Below, in pieces: positions 1 to 7,845 of a stretch of 10,600 bases of DNA; position 1 is the first letter of the stretch; every line of letters begins with the position of its first letter. This stretch comes from Candidatus Moraniibacteriota bacterium. Its GTDB lineage: Bacteria > Patescibacteriota > Minisyncoccia > Moranbacterales > UBA9337. Where the stretch lies: contig JAGYNK010000109.1 in NCBI GenBank assembly GCA_018400055.1, positions 1-10,600 on the forward strand. The letters are read 5' to 3'. Below the pieces are notes generated by a model. That model did no database searches. It was not told the DNA's origin and worked only from the letters and a program-made list of their open reading frames with translations. The translations under genes and the position numbers were made by a program.

Positions 1-112
1 TAGTGCCGGGAATCTTTTCCATGGGAGTGTAGGAGTATTGGGCGGAGGCTGGAGAAACTGGGATTAAAAATAAGACACAAATAAAAGCAAGAATAAAAAT
101 TTTAGGATTCAT
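1..112 (-). CDS. Exported small protein, 3' part outside window; possible VirB2/TrbC-like pilin-type subunit
   Basis: An ATG at 112-110 opens a frame that stays open for 37 codons to the window edge. The product starts MNPKIFILAF and shows a textbook signal peptide: Lys4, a hydrophobic run at about residues 5-19, and a small-residue cleavage site (PASA-Q, about residues 24/25). The mature start reads QYSYTPMEKIPGT. A start of the form YTPMEKIPG after a signal peptide is, as I remember it, typical of small two-helix proteins found next to VirB4/PrgI genes in Parcubacteria, which resemble VirB2/TrbC pilins; that is family memory, and the part with the two predicted helices is not in the window. 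The gap to the upstream gene's stop is 21 nt, so co-transcription is likely. No Shine-Dalgarno-like sequence precedes the start. The gene is certain enough; the pilin role is tentative. Confidence 0.75.
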   Translation of the reverse strand, partial: MNPKIFILAFICVLFLIPVSPASAQYSYTPMEKIPGT

Positions 113-133
113 AATAATGGATTGTTCAATAAT

Positions 134-1309
134 TTATAAATCTATTCTATAAATTTTTCCGTCTATCCGATTGACGAAGAATAAATAACCGTCATAGAGT
201 GAAAGCATTAAATTTTCGGCGTCATAATGCCCGGTTATTTCATCCAACTCAACCACTCTCTCACTTTTTCCGCTAACAACATCTATCTTTAAGAAGGTAT
301 CTTTGGTTTTTATTTTTCCAGCTTGATAATCGTTGGGCATTGTCGCGCCCTCAGGAATAGATGTTGGAATAGCGCAATAAACTTTGTTTCCATCCGCCCA
401 AACACATTTAGAAACTAAGGTAGGTGCATTTAAAGAGTGGTAATTTTCTCCTTTGCTATCAGTAACTCCCAAAACTATTTTAGAATTTTCTTTTTCGGAC
501 GAGGAGCTGATCAATATTTTTTTACTATCAGGAGACCAGAGATAGTCAGCGCCGTATTTTCCGGAAAAAATTTCTTTGGGTTCGCCACCAACAAGACTGA
601 TTGTTTTTAAAGAATTTTGCTGATGAGCGTCAGGATAGCTCCAATAAGAGATTAGGGAGGATTGAGGAACAGGAGCAATGGAAATTCTACCTGAAGGCAA
701 ATCGGCCATTTTTTTCCATTGGCTTCCGTCCGGATTGGCTAAATTAAGCGAGTAAGAATTTGTTTTGCTGTCATAATAATTATAGATTATTTTATCTCCC
801 ATATTCGTCCAGGCTATATCGCTTATGCCTTCTTTGAGAGAAACTCCTTTGGAAATATCGTGGTCGTATAAATAAAACCTATTTTGAGTAAAGCGCGAGA
901 TAACCTTATTTTCTTTGGGAGACCACATTACTCGCGTCAGATTAGTCAAAACATCCTGAGAAATATTGGTTTTTTCGGATCCATCAAAATTTATTTTCCA
1001 GACGTTCCCGTTTTCTTTTGAATAATATTGAATATGTTTTTTGTCTAAACTGATTATGGGAGAAATAACCGCTTCTTCCGTTAACGGTTTTATCTTTTCT
1101 TTTTGTTCATTTTTTTCGCTTTCTTGTTTATTTTCGGAAACTTTCAATTCTTTTTCTTTTTCCGCAGTTATTGATTCATCCTGAATGGAAGAAGAATTGT
1201 CCGTTTTAAAATAATCATCGGATTTATCACTGAAAACAAAATTATAAATTACCAAAAAAATTAAAATGATAAGCAATAAAACAGAAGAAATAATAAATAT
1301 TTTTTTCAT
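134..1309 (-). CDS. Single-pass membrane protein with external TolB/PD40-like beta-propeller
   Basis: The 391-residue product starts MKKIFIISS with a transmembrane helix or uncleaved signal anchor at about residues 4-27. A highly charged Lys/Glu/Ser linker (about 29-78) follows, then a beta-rich domain to the C-terminus. That domain repeats the WD40-like PD40/TolB blade pattern: a Trp-Ser-Pro or equivalent turn, a short strand such as KKILIS, and a Gly-Lys or Asp-Gly turn before the next strand. Examples are VMWSPKENKVISRF (about 127-140), IAWTNMGDKIIYNY (165-178), YLWSPDSKKILISS (256-269) and the closing DGYLFFVNRIDGKIYRID (373-390). This predicts an extracytoplasmic propeller on a stalk, usually a protein- or glycan-binding scaffold; no enzymatic motif is seen. 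It lies 107 nt downstream of the large surface protein gene and 21 nt before the pilin-like gene, which suggests a part of the same envelope assembly. Stop is TAA. Fold moderately sure; partner unknown. Confidence 0.8.
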   Translation of the reverse strand: MKKIFIISSVLLLIILIFLVIYNFVFSDKSDDYFKTDNSSSIQDESITAEKEKELKVSENKQESEKNEQKEKIKPLTEEAVISPIISLDKKHIQYYSKENGNVWKINFDGSEKTNISQDVLTNLTRVMWSPKENKVISRFTQNRFYLYDHDISKGVSLKEGISDIAWTNMGDKIIYNYYDSKTNSYSLNLANPDGSQWKKMADLPSGRISIAPVPQSSLISYWSYPDAHQQNSLKTISLVGGEPKEIFSGKYGADYLWSPDSKKILISSSSEKENSKIVLGVTDSKGENYHSLNAPTLVSKCVWADGNKVYCAIPTSIPEGATMPNDYQAGKIKTKDTFLKIDVVSGKSERVVELDEITGHYDAENLMLSLYDGYLFFVNRIDGKIYRIDL

Positions 1310-1332
1310 AGGCTATACATTGTGAATTTTAC

Positions 1333-1348
1333 CTTGCCTAAAGGCAAG
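1333..1348. repeat. Short perfect hairpin in the 107-bp gap before the propeller gene
   Basis: CTTGCCT and AGGCAAG form a perfect 7-bp inverted repeat around a 2-nt centre, realistically a 6-bp stem with a 4-nt loop. It sits in the intergenic stretch 1310-1416, 24 nt upstream of the propeller start on the minus strand. No T-run follows it on that strand (GTAAAATTCAC follows), so it is not a standard intrinsic terminator. It may be a remnant of a dispersed GC-rich palindrome or an RNA structural element. The rest of this gap holds nothing I can assign. Confidence 0.45.
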
Positions 1349-1416
1349 CAGACGAAATCACAAAAAAGAATCTTACTTTCATTTATTATTTTTGAGAAGC
1401 AGATTAAAAATTGGTG

Positions 1417-4269
1417 TTAAATTCTTCTTGGAGAAATAGACATAACAGCGCTGCTAATAAAAATAATCATTAATACCGTTAATAATATTTTCAGCATAAA
1501 CATCGCCTGGCTGGGAAAATGATAAAGCAAGTTAGCTAAAGCTTTTTGAGATCCTTCAACCATACCGGTGGACGAGCTGGTATTTTCCACTATCTCAATC
1601 TGGGAAAAATCAGACATTTTGTTTTCAGTTGATTCAAATTGGGATACTCCCCAAACTTCATTCAGAATTCTTCTAACAGCCAGGGACTGCTCATAAGTGG
1701 CTTCCAGTCCAACGCCGTAATAAGATCCGATCGGTTTATTCATTGTAATTTCAAAATTTTTACCGATCCCTTCTTCAATATCGCCAACTAGCCAATGAGC
1801 TTCAGTTATAGGATTGTCGCCTAAAAAGTTTTCTTCCGCTCCGATAAAATTGGGAAAAAATTCCGCCGTTAAATTAACCGTGCTGTTTTCGGGAGATTGA
1901 AAAACCGTTTCACTGTAATCAGTAAAGCTTTCTCCTTTAAGATTTAAATAATTTCCTAAATTTTTAGCTTCAAAATTGCCGCTGGTGGAAATAATATTAA
2001 CGGAAGGATTTACAACTTGAAAGCTTTTAACTAGGTGAATTGAATTACCCAGATTGGAATCGTTTGAGTTAGTGGAAACATCATTGGCGTCCAAAGTAAC
2101 GGTGTAGGTATCTCCCGGATCCCCGGAAACAGGGAAGAAATTGATTTCAGACTGTTTGTCATTTTGGCAGTTGTCAGAAATGGAAGAATCGCAGAACAAC
2201 GGCTGGCCGTTAAGCGTCCAGGAAAAATTATTTAAATTACTGTCATTAACATCCAAACCGATAATTTCATTTTTTACAACAAAACAAATTGATTTTTCCA
2301 TTAAATTGTCTTGGCAGATGGCGCTACCCAAAGATAGCTTGTCGTTTTCATCAATTATTACTTTATGGGGAACTATTTTTTTGTCACTGGAAGTAAATTT
2401 TATGATTATATCGCTGTTTCCACTTCTGGTTTCTCCGCGATCAAAACTTTCTTCCACTTTTAAATAAACTCTTAGATAACCTACACCTCCGCTAATGTAG
2501 GGAATTAAATCATCGCGGTCAAAATTCAAATCAAAATCAAGCGAGGATACATTAATACCTTCGGTAAGGGAAATATTTTCTCCTTTGGTGAGAAATTCTT
2601 CTTCATTGCTGGTAACAATATCCACCCAATCTTCTTCATTTAAACTAAATATTCCATCTTTGCTAATTTTTACTTCCCATGCATAATAAATATTATTGGA
2701 TGATTGGCTGGCATTGCTGATTATTGACTGGACAGAAACGCGATCGCCCATATTGTCATCCGTGGGGTCGTTTATGGGATTTTCCGGATAATAAGAAAGG
2801 GAAACTTCCAAATTTTTCGGTTGGCCGCCTTCGCGGGGATCAACCAGATTGTTTTTTAAACAAGCGTCAATATCCACAGCCGCTATGGGAATTTCAACAT
2901 CATAGCCTTTGATTTCTTTAATATAGCTGGATTTGTTTTCATCTTCTATTTCGCAATCATTATTGGGAAGCGCCCACATTATCATCATGGAAGAATCGTC
3001 ATGCTTGGTAGGCATCATAGATTCACCTTCCACAATTACTCCCACCCTGTCTCCGGAATCATAATTCCAGGTGAAGCTGTTTACACCCAAACCGGCCACA
3101 TTGGCCTCATCTTTATTTCCATTGTCGGCCGTATCGGGATCGTTCGGGTTGGTTCCCCAAAATTGCTCTTCGCCTCTTGGGAAAAGTCCATCTCCCGTTT
3201 CATAACCGGGGGCGTCAGGAAATAGGTGTTGACATTCCCTTCCTTCGTTAAAGTCGTTGTTAGTAATAGTATTGGTGGTGCAGTAAGAAATAGCGCTTCC
3301 CAAAGAAAGACAAGGCGCATCTTCTGTTATTGTATCGCAGTTTGGGTCAAGATCGGAACTGCTGACACAGCGCGCGGAAAAGCCAGTCGGGCAAACTACG
3401 GTGCAATTATCGCCCACACAAGATCCCGGGTCGCAAAAAGGGCTATCCAAAGCTTCTTTGCAAATTTGATATTCAGTGCTGGCCACAGAACTGGTGCTAA
3501 AAGTGGGCGAACATAAAAGCGTGTCATCCTTAACACATTTGACATTGGCTTCGGAGCAAACAGCCGTGCTGGTATAAAAATTATTGGAAGTCTCTGAAAC
3601 AGCGTTGATTATTTCATAATTTTCACCGTTCTTAAAATCGTGAATGTAACAATGATAATTGGTTGCCGGTCTTACATTACTGTCTCCTCCCATATGGGAT
3701 TTATATCCGTCATTGTCGTTAATGGCGGTAAAATAATCGGCTTTTTCTATTTGAAAACCGCCATTGGCGATGATCTGCATCGCTTCAATTTTCCAGTCCT
3801 CTACCGTAATTTCTCCGTCTCCATCTTTATCGCATTTTTTTTCTTCATAATCATTGGGGTGATCATCCAGATTGCATCCTTCGTGTCTTAAATACCAAGT
3901 ATAATAAAGGGATTCAGTCGGAGTGCTAAAATACATCGGAGTAGCATGGGCGGTTATTTTTTCCCCTATCTTGGGATCGGAGGGGCTAAAGCTAAGCATT
4001 ACTTCCGGAGCCGCTCCTTTAAGCGTGGAAACATTCATACCTTCCCCGTATTCTTGCATAGTGCTTTGGTCCATATGATAACGCTCCTCTCCTATTTCCA
4101 ATATTTTCGGTATCAAATTATCATCTATAGATTTATGGATTCCCAAAGAAATGGGATCAATGAAATCAGCCGGACTCCACGCTTCAGCGTAAAAAGGAAA
4201 CAGGTTAAGCGCGACAATTTCCACAACAACAATTAAATAAGAAAATATTTTTTTAAACATATGGATCAT
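1417..4269 (-). CDS. Giant exported surface protein: Ig/PKD-like modules, Ca-binding motifs, Cys-rich block, C-terminal membrane anchor
   Basis: The 950-residue product has a signal peptide (hydrophobic about 8-26, cleavage near AEA-W at 30/31) and one C-terminal helix (about 923-943) ending SPRRI, giving a roughly 890-residue external domain held by its C-terminus. Beta-sandwich-like units of the PKD/Ig kind are visible at about 88-128 (LSFSPSDPKIGEKITAHATP then YYTWYL), 487-533 (LEVSLSYYPENP then YYAWEV), 672-728 (FSWTLNGQP then GDTYTVTLDAND) and 797-830. DKDGDGEITVED (147-158) is a perfect EF-hand-type loop, and WGTNPNDPDTADNGNKDE (371-388) resembles a thrombospondin type 3 calcium motif. 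Residues 207-346 hold 14 cysteines, suggesting extracellular disulfides. The start at 4269 was kept for length; an in-frame ATG at 4260 (MFKKIF) gives a cleaner signal peptide and may be the true start. Probably a surface or adhesive part of the neighbouring secretion-like system; exact role unknown. Confidence 0.85.
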   Translation of the reverse strand: MIHMFKKIFSYLIVVVEIVALNLFPFYAEAWSPADFIDPISLGIHKSIDDNLIPKILEIGEERYHMDQSTMQEYGEGMNVSTLKGAAPEVMLSFSPSDPKIGEKITAHATPMYFSTPTESLYYTWYLRHEGCNLDDHPNDYEEKKCDKDGDGEITVEDWKIEAMQIIANGGFQIEKADYFTAINDNDGYKSHMGGDSNVRPATNYHCYIHDFKNGENYEIINAVSETSNNFYTSTAVCSEANVKCVKDDTLLCSPTFSTSSVASTEYQICKEALDSPFCDPGSCVGDNCTVVCPTGFSARCVSSSDLDPNCDTITEDAPCLSLGSAISYCTTNTITNNDFNEGRECQHLFPDAPGYETGDGLFPRGEEQFWGTNPNDPDTADNGNKDEANVAGLGVNSFTWNYDSGDRVGVIVEGESMMPTKHDDSSMMIMWALPNNDCEIEDENKSSYIKEIKGYDVEIPIAAVDIDACLKNNLVDPREGGQPKNLEVSLSYYPENPINDPTDDNMGDRVSVQSIISNASQSSNNIYYAWEVKISKDGIFSLNEEDWVDIVTSNEEEFLTKGENISLTEGINVSSLDFDLNFDRDDLIPYISGGVGYLRVYLKVEESFDRGETRSGNSDIIIKFTSSDKKIVPHKVIIDENDKLSLGSAICQDNLMEKSICFVVKNEIIGLDVNDSNLNNFSWTLNGQPLFCDSSISDNCQNDKQSEINFFPVSGDPGDTYTVTLDANDVSTNSNDSNLGNSIHLVKSFQVVNPSVNIISTSGNFEAKNLGNYLNLKGESFTDYSETVFQSPENSTVNLTAEFFPNFIGAEENFLGDNPITEAHWLVGDIEEGIGKNFEITMNKPIGSYYGVGLEATYEQSLAVRRILNEVWGVSQFESTENKMSDFSQIEIVENTSSSTGMVEGSQKALANLLYHFPSQAMFMLKILLTVLMIIFISSAVMSISPRRI

Positions 4270-4317
4270 ACAATTAAGCGGCTAAATTTAATTATTAAAA
4301 TATAACTTCTTTAAATT

Positions 4318-4974
4318 TCAATAAATTAGACTGTGAATATAAATTGCATCGCTGATTATTACAAACAGCCATCCGAATAGATATGAATAAATCAGGGAAC
4401 GGCTTTCATAAGCGACAATACCGGAAAAAAACGCAGCTATTATGTAATGGGTAAGGCTCCAATTTAAATCTTTGGCAATAATCAGAAATAGAAGAAAAGC
4501 GACAAATTGTAAAATGACGGAAAAAAATTTGCCTTTTTTTATGAAGCTGAAAAGCATAAATCCCCTGAAAAAAAATTCATACAGCGCCAAAAAGAAACTT
4601 ACCAATATTGCTTCATAAAAGACAAAAAGTCCGAAATTATCAATAAGGCCTTGAGGCAAGTAATATTTATCGGCCAAATCTGCATATTGATAAAGCAAGA
4701 TAAGAACAAGGAAAGCTCCCATTAAAGAAAAAATAGACCAAGCAATTCCTTTTTTCCAACTGCCTATTTGTAAGCCAAAATTTTTCAAGTCTTCCTTTAA
4801 AACTATTTTGATATACAAAAAGGGAACCAAAAAGAGGAAAGTCAGACTTATAATAAATTTTTGAAAGTAATCTTTTTCGGGAAAAAATCTTAACATAAGC
4901 AGGCAAAAAACCATTATTGAAATACTTATAATGTTTTTTTTGTTTATAGATTTTTTGTTCATTATATTATCCAT
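4318..4974 (-). CDS. CPBP-like integral membrane protein lacking the protease catalytic residues
   Basis: The 218-residue polytopic protein has predicted helices at about 15-29, 37-58, 75-96, 114-131, 135-146, 150-167, 172-187 and 193-213. YEFFFRGFML (132-141) matches CPBP motif 1 (EExxxR in Rce1-type intramembrane proteases), and the layout after it (helix, SGIVAYESRSL linker, final helix) follows the family. However, the first Glu of EExxxR is Tyr132, the usual motif 2 His falls at Lys168 (FLLFLIIAK), and the last motif His falls at about Trp202 (LFGWLFVIISD). By alignment by eye all the catalytic positions are replaced, so I infer a non-proteolytic descendant acting as a membrane scaffold or chaperone. 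An alternative start is the ATG five codons in. The stop is TGA, the only TGA among these genes. It sits between the VirB4 ATPase and the giant surface protein (48-nt gap to the latter), with a repeat element just upstream. Confidence 0.75.
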   Translation of the reverse strand: MDNIMNKKSINKKNIISISIMVFCLLMLRFFPEKDYFQKFIISLTFLFLVPFLYIKIVLKEDLKNFGLQIGSWKKGIAWSIFSLMGAFLVLILLYQYADLADKYYLPQGLIDNFGLFVFYEAILVSFFLALYEFFFRGFMLFSFIKKGKFFSVILQFVAFLLFLIIAKDLNWSLTHYIIAAFFSGIVAYESRSLIYSYLFGWLFVIISDAIYIHSLIY

Positions 4975-5007
4975 AAAAAATTTTGGTGTTATTTGAACTC
5001 TTGCTTT

Positions 5008-5211
5008 ATGTCATTCCGGAAAATTTCGGAGTGCTTGTCCGCCTTGGGCGGAACACGGAGGAATTTATCCGGAATCTAGATTTATTGGAATCTTGCGCGC
5101 GAAATAATGAAAAGTTTAGATTCCGGATATTTTTTCTTCCACTTCCTGCCTCGCCGGTTTATCTCCCGTAGGGAGGCTGGCCGGCGTTACAAAAAAATTC
5201 CGGAATGACAT
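5008..5211. repeat. Palindromic MITE-like repeat element, copy A (204 bp)
   Basis: The ends ATGTCATTCCGGAA (5008-5021) and its exact reverse complement (5198-5211) are 14-bp terminal inverted repeats. Inside lies a second perfect inverted pair of 13 bp, TATCCGGAATCTA (5066-5078) and TAGATTCCGGATA (5117-5129), which bounds a 38-bp core. The left arm contains the hairpin TCCGCC-TTG-GGCGGA (5038-5052) and the right arm CTCCC-GTA-GGGAG (5163-5175). It fills the junction between the VirB4 ATPase stop and the CPBP-like gene. No target-site duplication is clear and no transposase is encoded. Related segments occur at 8332-8488 and 9537-9587. The GTCATTCC...GGAAT design recalls the dispersed palindromic repeats common between genes in many bacteria. 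Confidence 0.85.
5066..5129. repeat. Inner 13-bp inverted repeat and core of copy A
   Basis: Perfect 13-bp arms (5066-5078 and 5117-5129) enclose a core with the GC-rich centre TTGCGCGCGAA. The core aligns in the same orientation with 8368-8427 of copy B (49 of 60 columns identical counting one gap, by hand). The outer arm of the element aligns with copy B only in the opposite orientation. These short inverted repeats are the natural boundary of that rearrangement. Confidence 0.75.
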
Positions 5212-5220
5212 CTAATAAAC

Positions 5221-7041
5221 TTATCCATTCTCTTCATCAAATTCTTTTTTAGCTTCTTCTATTTCCATAAGCTGCTTGGGATTGGAGGTAATTATTTGGT
5301 CTTCACTGTAAGAAGCAACTACTTTGATAGCAGCACGCTTGATTCCCGCGAAAAATATCCCCTCTCCTATATTGCTTTCCAGTAAAAGAAATTTTTCCTG
5401 GTCAGTTAAATAAAATGTTTCTGAAATTATATCAATGGATGCCGGAGATTGGCGTAAAAGAATCTGAATGGAAGAGTTGGTAACAATCGGCTTTCCATAG
5501 CGGGAGTTCATAAAATCATTTATATCCTGCGTAATCGTAGTAAGTCCGGTATAGTATTTACGGCATCTTTTGGCTATTCCGAATAAAAATGAAGCCGCAT
5601 CTTCATGTTGCATCATAATCCAAGCTTCATCAACTACCACTATGCGCTTTTTAACGCTGAAGCGCATTTCATTCCAAATAAACTGCAAAATTATATACAT
5701 GGCTATCGGTCTTAATTCGCCTTCCATATCGCGAATATTGAAAACCGTCAATTGATTGTCAATGTTTATATTGGTCGGCTTATTTAAAAATCCCGAAAAA
5801 ATGCCTTCGGTGTATCTTTCCATTCTGGTTGCCAAGGAATCAGCGCCTTCCATATTGCAAAGAATTTCATAAAGGTCGGACATAGTCGGAAAAGAGCTTG
5901 CGTTTAACGATTCCGGATCGCTTTGTTCATTAATGTCTCTAACGGAATAAGCTTCTCTTATGGCGTTTCCCAAAATGGAGTCTTCTTCCGGAGTAATGGA
6001 TCCCAGCATAATATGAAAAAGTCCCAAAAGATTAGCGGTATTTCCGCGCAGGGAATCTTCCATGGAAATTTCTTCGTTTCCTTTTTTAGATTTGGGAAGA
6101 TCAAAAGGATTCAAATTTGAGTGCGAATTTAAAGATATTTTAATAAAAGATCCTCCAACCGTATCGCAAAGATACCTGTATTCATCTTCCGGATCAATGA
6201 TGATTACATTAATTCCCATCATCATGGAACGTAAAATTTCCAGCTTAACCGCGTAACTTTTTCCTGCTCCTGACTTGGCGAAAATAACCATATTGGCATT
6301 TTCCATTTCAAAGCGATCAAAAAGAATTAGGCTGTTGTTGTGACGGTTAATGCCATAAAGAATACCTTCACTGGAAGAAAGCTCTGAAGATATAAAAGGA
6401 AAAGTGGTTGACAAAGGAGAAGTATTTAGATTATTGGCGGAATCCAGTTCGTCATTGGCCAAGGGAAGCGTGGAAGAAAAACCTTGTTCCATTCTTAGGG
6501 TAGCCGGCTTCACATAAACCAGCTGAGCTTCCAGAATGGCTTCTATGGATCGGGTTATCTTATTTAATTCTTGAATATTTTCTCCGTAAACGGTCATATA
6601 GAGTCCGAAGCGAAAAAATTTTTCGGTTCCTTGTTGGAGATTGGAGCGCAATTCTTCAATATTTTTTATGGCTGTTTCCAATATAGGATCGCGAATTTTT
6701 CCGCTTTCTTCCTCCATATGAATGGTAGATTGCACTTGAGTGGCGCTTTTACGTAAACTTTTCAAGACATCGCTTGTCTCCATAGGATGAATAAACATAG
6801 AAATGTCCATAGAAAAATCAACATTGACAATGGGAGAAAACCAATTAGTACTGAGATAATGCGGATAAGCAATAACAAAAATCGTGCGGGCGCAGGTTTC
6901 CCCTATTTGGACATGATTGGCGCTTATTTTTAAAGCAGACGGCGCGATAAGCCCGGCTACCTTGGCCACTCCCCGGTGGTAAATTTCCTCGCTGTCGGAA
7001 GTGTCGTTTTTAATATTTATTTGCTTTTTGAGATCAAACAT
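5221..7041 (-). CDS. virB4: VirB4/TraC-type conjugation/secretion ATPase (motor domain)
   Basis: The 606-residue cytoplasmic P-loop ATPase powers type IV secretion-like systems. Walker A is AKSGAGKS (255-262; first Gly replaced by Ala) followed by YAVKLE; next is the family's DPEDEY (283-288) with NPFDLP (311-316); Walker B is RIVVVDEAW (466-474), with Glu472 the expected catalytic base; TTITQD (501-506) carries a sensor Gln; LLRQSP (528-533) holds a likely arginine finger. The C-terminal FYLTDQEKFLL and GEGIFFAG segments are typical of TraC/VirB4. Residues 1-225 correspond to the region between the CagE/TraC amino-terminal domain and the ATPase core, so the family's first domain is absent here and is supplied by the gene 117 nt upstream. 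The start ATG at 7041 lacks a Shine-Dalgarno sequence and follows an A-rich leader; there is no better in-frame start. The 7042-7158 gap is AT-rich and shows nothing assignable. Confidence 0.95.
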   Translation of the reverse strand: MFDLKKQINIKNDTSDSEEIYHRGVAKVAGLIAPSALKISANHVQIGETCARTIFVIAYPHYLSTNWFSPIVNVDFSMDISMFIHPMETSDVLKSLRKSATQVQSTIHMEEESGKIRDPILETAIKNIEELRSNLQQGTEKFFRFGLYMTVYGENIQELNKITRSIEAILEAQLVYVKPATLRMEQGFSSTLPLANDELDSANNLNTSPLSTTFPFISSELSSSEGILYGINRHNNSLILFDRFEMENANMVIFAKSGAGKSYAVKLEILRSMMMGINVIIIDPEDEYRYLCDTVGGSFIKISLNSHSNLNPFDLPKSKKGNEEISMEDSLRGNTANLLGLFHIMLGSITPEEDSILGNAIREAYSVRDINEQSDPESLNASSFPTMSDLYEILCNMEGADSLATRMERYTEGIFSGFLNKPTNINIDNQLTVFNIRDMEGELRPIAMYIILQFIWNEMRFSVKKRIVVVDEAWIMMQHEDAASFLFGIAKRCRKYYTGLTTITQDINDFMNSRYGKPIVTNSSIQILLRQSPASIDIISETFYLTDQEKFLLLESNIGEGIFFAGIKRAAIKVVASYSEDQIITSNPKQLMEIEEAKKEFDEENG

Positions 7042-7158
7042 ATTTTATTTCTATTTTTTAAAGGAAAAATTTTTGAAGCGACAATATTAAATTTAAGGTT
7101 ATTTTTAATATAGATCTGCGGGTTTGAGTTTAATAATTAACAAAAAATAAAATTGACG

Positions 7159-7845
7159 CTATCTTAAATCAACTTCCTCTATCCTATTTATTATGGCATT
7201 TGTAAAAATGGACGGGTTGTAGGAATTATATAAAAGCTCAATTATCTCTTCCGTTTTTAACGATGTAACTTGTACTCCGATTCCGCTAATGCCCGCGTTT
7301 ATGTGGTCTACTCTTTGCCATAGCTGATTTTTATAAGTTTCAAATAAGATTTCCTTTTCCTCCACAACTTGGCGCGGATTAAACATGGCTATGATTTTTT
7401 CCATGGGTCCTTGCTCCTTGCTTTCCACCGGATAAAATGGAACGACGATATAAAAAAACTTAGAAACTATATTGGAAACTTTTATTAAGCTTTTAATAAA
7501 ATTTTCATATTCGTGTATTTGGAATTTTAAAAGCTCATTATCTTGCTGGGCTTCATTTTTTTCCAAAAGATTCAAATAAGGCTTTACATTGAATTTGCGA
7601 GAGCTGATCACTATCTGGATAGGAAAATCAAGGGAATTAAGAAAGTTTTGATACTGACTAATTATAGCCTCTTGTTCTTCGCCTGATTTAAGATCAAAAT
7701 TAATAGAAGAGACCAGAAGAATAGCTCTGAGCGAACCATTTTTCAAAACAATTACATCGTCTTTTATTTCTTTTATGTCAACGTATTTTTGAGTACTTGA
7801 TCCGCTTCCTCCCAGCGCTAATTTTTTTGAGTGCAATAATTCCAT
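7159..7845 (-). CDS. VirB4/TraC amino-terminal domain encoded as a separate protein
   Basis: The 228-residue soluble protein has no signal peptide or membrane helix. The block YVDIKEIKDDVIVLKNGSLR (21-40), then AILLVSSINFDL and EEQEAIISQYQNFLNSLDFP, is the characteristic amino-terminal fold of TraC/VirB4-type proteins, where long ATPases interact with the membrane channel. The later segments FFYIVVPFYP (130-139), LWQRVDHINAGISGIGV (175-191) and IIELLYNSYNP (201-211) belong to the same domain. No P-loop is present, so it cannot hydrolyse ATP alone. In many CPR genomes, as I recall, this domain is a stand-alone gene just before the ATPase, as here, so I read it as the docking half of a two-gene VirB4. 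It follows the PrgI gene by 62 nt and precedes virB4 by 117 nt. Stop is TAG. It has no clear ribosome binding site. Confidence 0.85.
   Translation of the reverse strand: MELLHSKKLALGGSGSSTQKYVDIKEIKDDVIVLKNGSLRAILLVSSINFDLKSGEEQEAIISQYQNFLNSLDFPIQIVISSRKFNVKPYLNLLEKNEAQQDNELLKFQIHEYENFIKSLIKVSNIVSKFFYIVVPFYPVESKEQGPMEKIIAMFNPRQVVEEKEILFETYKNQLWQRVDHINAGISGIGVQVTSLKTEEIIELLYNSYNPSIFTNAIINRIEEVDLR

Noticed and set aside
2141..3516. Several plus-strand frames of 62-108 codons inside the giant surface protein gene
   Set aside because: All are antisense to a 950-codon frame with signal peptide and recognisable motifs; none shows domains or an own context.
4983..5171. 62-codon plus-strand frame between VirB4 and the CPBP-like gene
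   Set aside because: It is a translation of repeat copy A; palindromic repeats commonly give short chance frames.
7042..7158. Possible frameshift or broken single virB4 gene
   Set aside because: The upstream protein ends at a natural domain limit with its own stop, the ATPase has its own start, and the gap is AT-rich with no leftover coding similarity.
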